Assembly: GCA_031424095.1 (NCBI GenBank)
Contig: JANPGU010000316.1
Location: forward strand, 1 to 6,546
DNA length: 6,546 nt
Reading direction: 5' to 3'
Source of the DNA: ZC4RG30 sp031424095
GTDB taxonomy: Bacteria; Pseudomonadota; Gammaproteobacteria; Steroidobacterales; Steroidobacteraceae
The notes below the pieces were generated by a model, which searched no databases, was not told where the DNA came from, and was given only the letters and a program-made list of their open reading frames with translations. Within the stretch, counting starts at the first letter, position 1, and every line of letters starts with the position of its first letter. Shown here piece after piece: positions 5,412 through 6,546 of the stretch. Both the position numbers and the translations under genes were made by a program.

Positions 5412-6380
5412 TCAGACGTCGAAGGCCTGCAGGTACCGGTAGCTCTTGCCGATCGCCGTGAAGCGGTCAGTGGTGAACGGCGGCTCCTGTTCCACATAGA
5501 ACTTGCGCACACCCGCGGCGAAGGCCACCGGCAGTATCTTCTTCCAGGGAATGCTGCCCGCGCCCACCTCGATGGGATCCTGCTGCAGCGCGTAGTTCTG
5601 CTTCGTGCCGGCACGGATGTCCTTCACGTGCATGAGCTGGAAGCGCCGCGTGTTGTGCAACAGCAGTTCCATCAGATCCACCCGCGCGGCTGCGGCCCAG
5701 CCGACGTCCAGTTCGAAGGTCACGTCCTCGGGGGAGGATTCCGTCAGCAGCACAGATAGACCGGTTGTATTGCCCGCACCCACGGGTGCGAATTCCGGAT
5801 TGTGATTGTGGTAACCGAAGCGCAGACCCAACGCGCGTAATTTCTTGCCGCGGTCGTTCAGCAGTGCGGCCGTGCGCTGCCAGTCATCGCGGGTGAGGCC
5901 CGTGCTGATGCGCTGCAGATAGGCGAGGAAACCCTCACCTTCCTTCTGAGATCCCAGCCGAACGGGAATCGGAAACATCGGCAGGATCACATCCGTTACG
6001 CCCAGCGTATGCAGATCGGCAGCCAGTCGCGGCAGATCCTGATCCAGACCCGGTTCGCCCGGGCGCCCCACCGCGCCGACATGGATGCTGGTGAACTTGA
6101 GGTTGTGCCGCAGTGCAGCTGCGTGGAGTTCAGCGACGGTATGCCCGTGATAGCCCGCCAGCTCGATGGTGCGGAAGCCGATTTTCGCGATCTGCGCCAG
6201 CGTGCCGTCCAGATCCTGCTTCGCCGCATCGGCTACGGTGTAGAGCTGCAGGCCGATGGGCAGATGCTTGCGCGCGAACCAGCCAACCTGCGCAGGTTCC
6301 GATGCCAGCAGATCGCCAATCCCGGCAACCGCCACGCCGCCAGCCAGCGCGCCACCCAGCCAGTTTCTTCTGTCCATCAT
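5412..6380 (-). CDS. Tat-exported sugar phosphate isomerase/epimerase-like TIM-barrel protein
   Basis: This is a 322-residue protein of the xylose isomerase-like TIM-barrel superfamily (AP endonuclease 2 fold), whose members isomerise or epimerise sugars with a divalent metal. Residues 1-27 look like a Tat signal: the twin arginine DRRNWL at 3-8, a hydrophobic Gly/Ala-rich stretch, then LLASEP. The barrel starts at PIGLQLYTV (41-49). Likely metal or catalytic residues are Glu73 in TIELAGY, the GYHNHNPEF segment at 189-197, Asp225 in ELDVGW, His251 in MHVKD, Glu271 in EVGAGSIPWK and Glu297 in YVEQE. These are family-level assignments. An exported enzyme is unlikely to meet phosphorylated sugars, so the substrate may be a free or oxidised sugar. 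The first ATG of a tandem ATGATG (6380-6375) is taken, with an AGGGGGA stretch about seven bases before it. It converges on DUF3037 and diverges from the next gene. The exact substrate is unknown. Confidence 0.85.
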   Translation of the reverse strand: MMDRRNWLGGALAGGVAVAGIGDLLASEPAQVGWFARKHLPIGLQLYTVADAAKQDLDGTLAQIAKIGFRTIELAGYHGHTVAELHAAALRHNLKFTSIHVGAVGRPGEPGLDQDLPRLAADLHTLGVTDVILPMFPIPVRLGSQKEGEGFLAYLQRISTGLTRDDWQRTAALLNDRGKKLRALGLRFGYHNHNPEFAPVGAGNTTGLSVLLTESSPEDVTFELDVGWAAAARVDLMELLLHNTRRFQLMHVKDIRAGTKQNYALQQDPIEVGAGSIPWKKILPVAFAAGVRKFYVEQEPPFTTDRFTAIGKSYRYLQAFDV

Positions 6381-6401
6381 GACGTTGTCCCCCTGGTGCC
6401 C

Positions 6402-6407
6402 TAGACT
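6402..6407 (+). promoter_or_regulatory. Candidate -10 element of the gene starting at 6450
   Basis: TAGACT keeps the key TA....T positions of a -10 element. The expected start of transcription is near 6414, which gives a leader of about 36 bases before ATG 6450. There is no clear -35 hexamer. An in-frame ATG at exactly 6414 would also allow a leaderless start. Confidence 0.35.
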
Positions 6408-6449
6408 GCGCCCATGTCACTCCCCGCTGCAAGACGGGCAGGAGAAATC

Positions 6450-6546
6450 ATGAACCAGCAGAAACCAGCCCGACCAGTGATCAATCTCGACGAAGTGCAG
6501 ATCGAAGAACGGCCTGCTTTTTTCCGGCCGCAGGGACCGGCGACCG
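6450..6546 (+). CDS. Truncated 5' end of an unidentified gene, possibly a cupin-domain protein
   Basis: Only 32 codons are in the window, beginning MNQQKPARPVINLDEVQ and running off the right edge. The start at 6450 is chosen because AGGAGA (6440-6445) gives a strong ribosome binding site; an in-frame ATG at 6414 would add twelve residues and lacks a ribosome binding site but sits at a plausible transcription start. There is no signal peptide. The opening, with a VINLDEV strand followed by a Pro/Phe-rich PAFFRPQGPA segment, resembles the N-termini of some single-domain cupin proteins, but the metal-binding cupin motifs would come later, so this is a weak guess. It is divergent from the sugar isomerase-like gene, with 69 bases between starts. 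Confidence 0.6.
   Translation, partial: MNQQKPARPVINLDEVQIEERPAFFRPQGPAT

Noticed and set aside
1..6546. CRISPR arrays, tRNA or rRNA genes, insertion sequences and long direct repeats
   Set aside because: I looked for repeated units with spacers, tRNA-like TTCGA-containing cloverleafs outside genes, and transposase frames, and saw none. Almost all of the window is protein-coding.

Overview
The window is high-GC bacterial DNA made of two unrelated pieces. Positions ~287-6546 look like one contiguous stretch of a gammaproteobacterial-type chromosome: the end of the F1F0 ATP synthase operon in the usual order atpA-atpG-atpD-atpC, with AtpG, AtpD and AtpC close in sequence and length to gammaproteobacterial proteins. 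Positions 1 to ~297 are different. On the minus strand they hold the C-terminal tail of a class B penicillin-binding protein (FtsI type), joined by an ATGA stop/start overlap to the N-terminus of MurE, which is a cell division and cell wall (dcw) cluster arrangement. The penicillin-binding protein stops matching its family at almost the same base where AtpA starts matching its own, so atpA lacks about its first 150 codons. An assembly chimera or a rearrangement breakpoint at ~285-297 is the simplest reading; a chimera is more likely.

Layout: murE start (1-136, minus) and PBP tail (133-297, minus); breakpoint; atpA lacking its 5' end (287-1378), atpG (1389-2249), a 92-base gap holding a possible 29-codon ORF and two small hairpins, atpD (2342-3760), atpC (3770-4192), all plus. 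A run of three inverted repeats (4182-4251) separates the atp genes from a two-gene module: a compact HipA-family kinase (4253-5020) and a DUF3037 protein (5001-5393) that starts inside the kinase gene at a GTG with a strong ribosome binding site. Next is a convergent minus-strand gene for a Tat-exported TIM-barrel sugar phosphate isomerase/epimerase-like protein (5412-6380). A divergent, truncated plus-strand gene, possibly a cupin protein, starts at 6450 and runs off the right edge.

The atp genes encode the F1 catalytic head (alpha, beta), rotor shaft (gamma) and epsilon subunit of one complex and are probably co-transcribed. The HipA-like/DUF3037 pair is probably its own transcription unit, with a near-consensus -10 element seven bases or less from the kinase start codon, which suggests a leaderless mRNA. 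This pair is the least understood biology here: all core kinase residues are present, but neither the substrate nor the role of the DUF3037 partner can be read from the sequence, and no HipB-type antitoxin gene is nearby.
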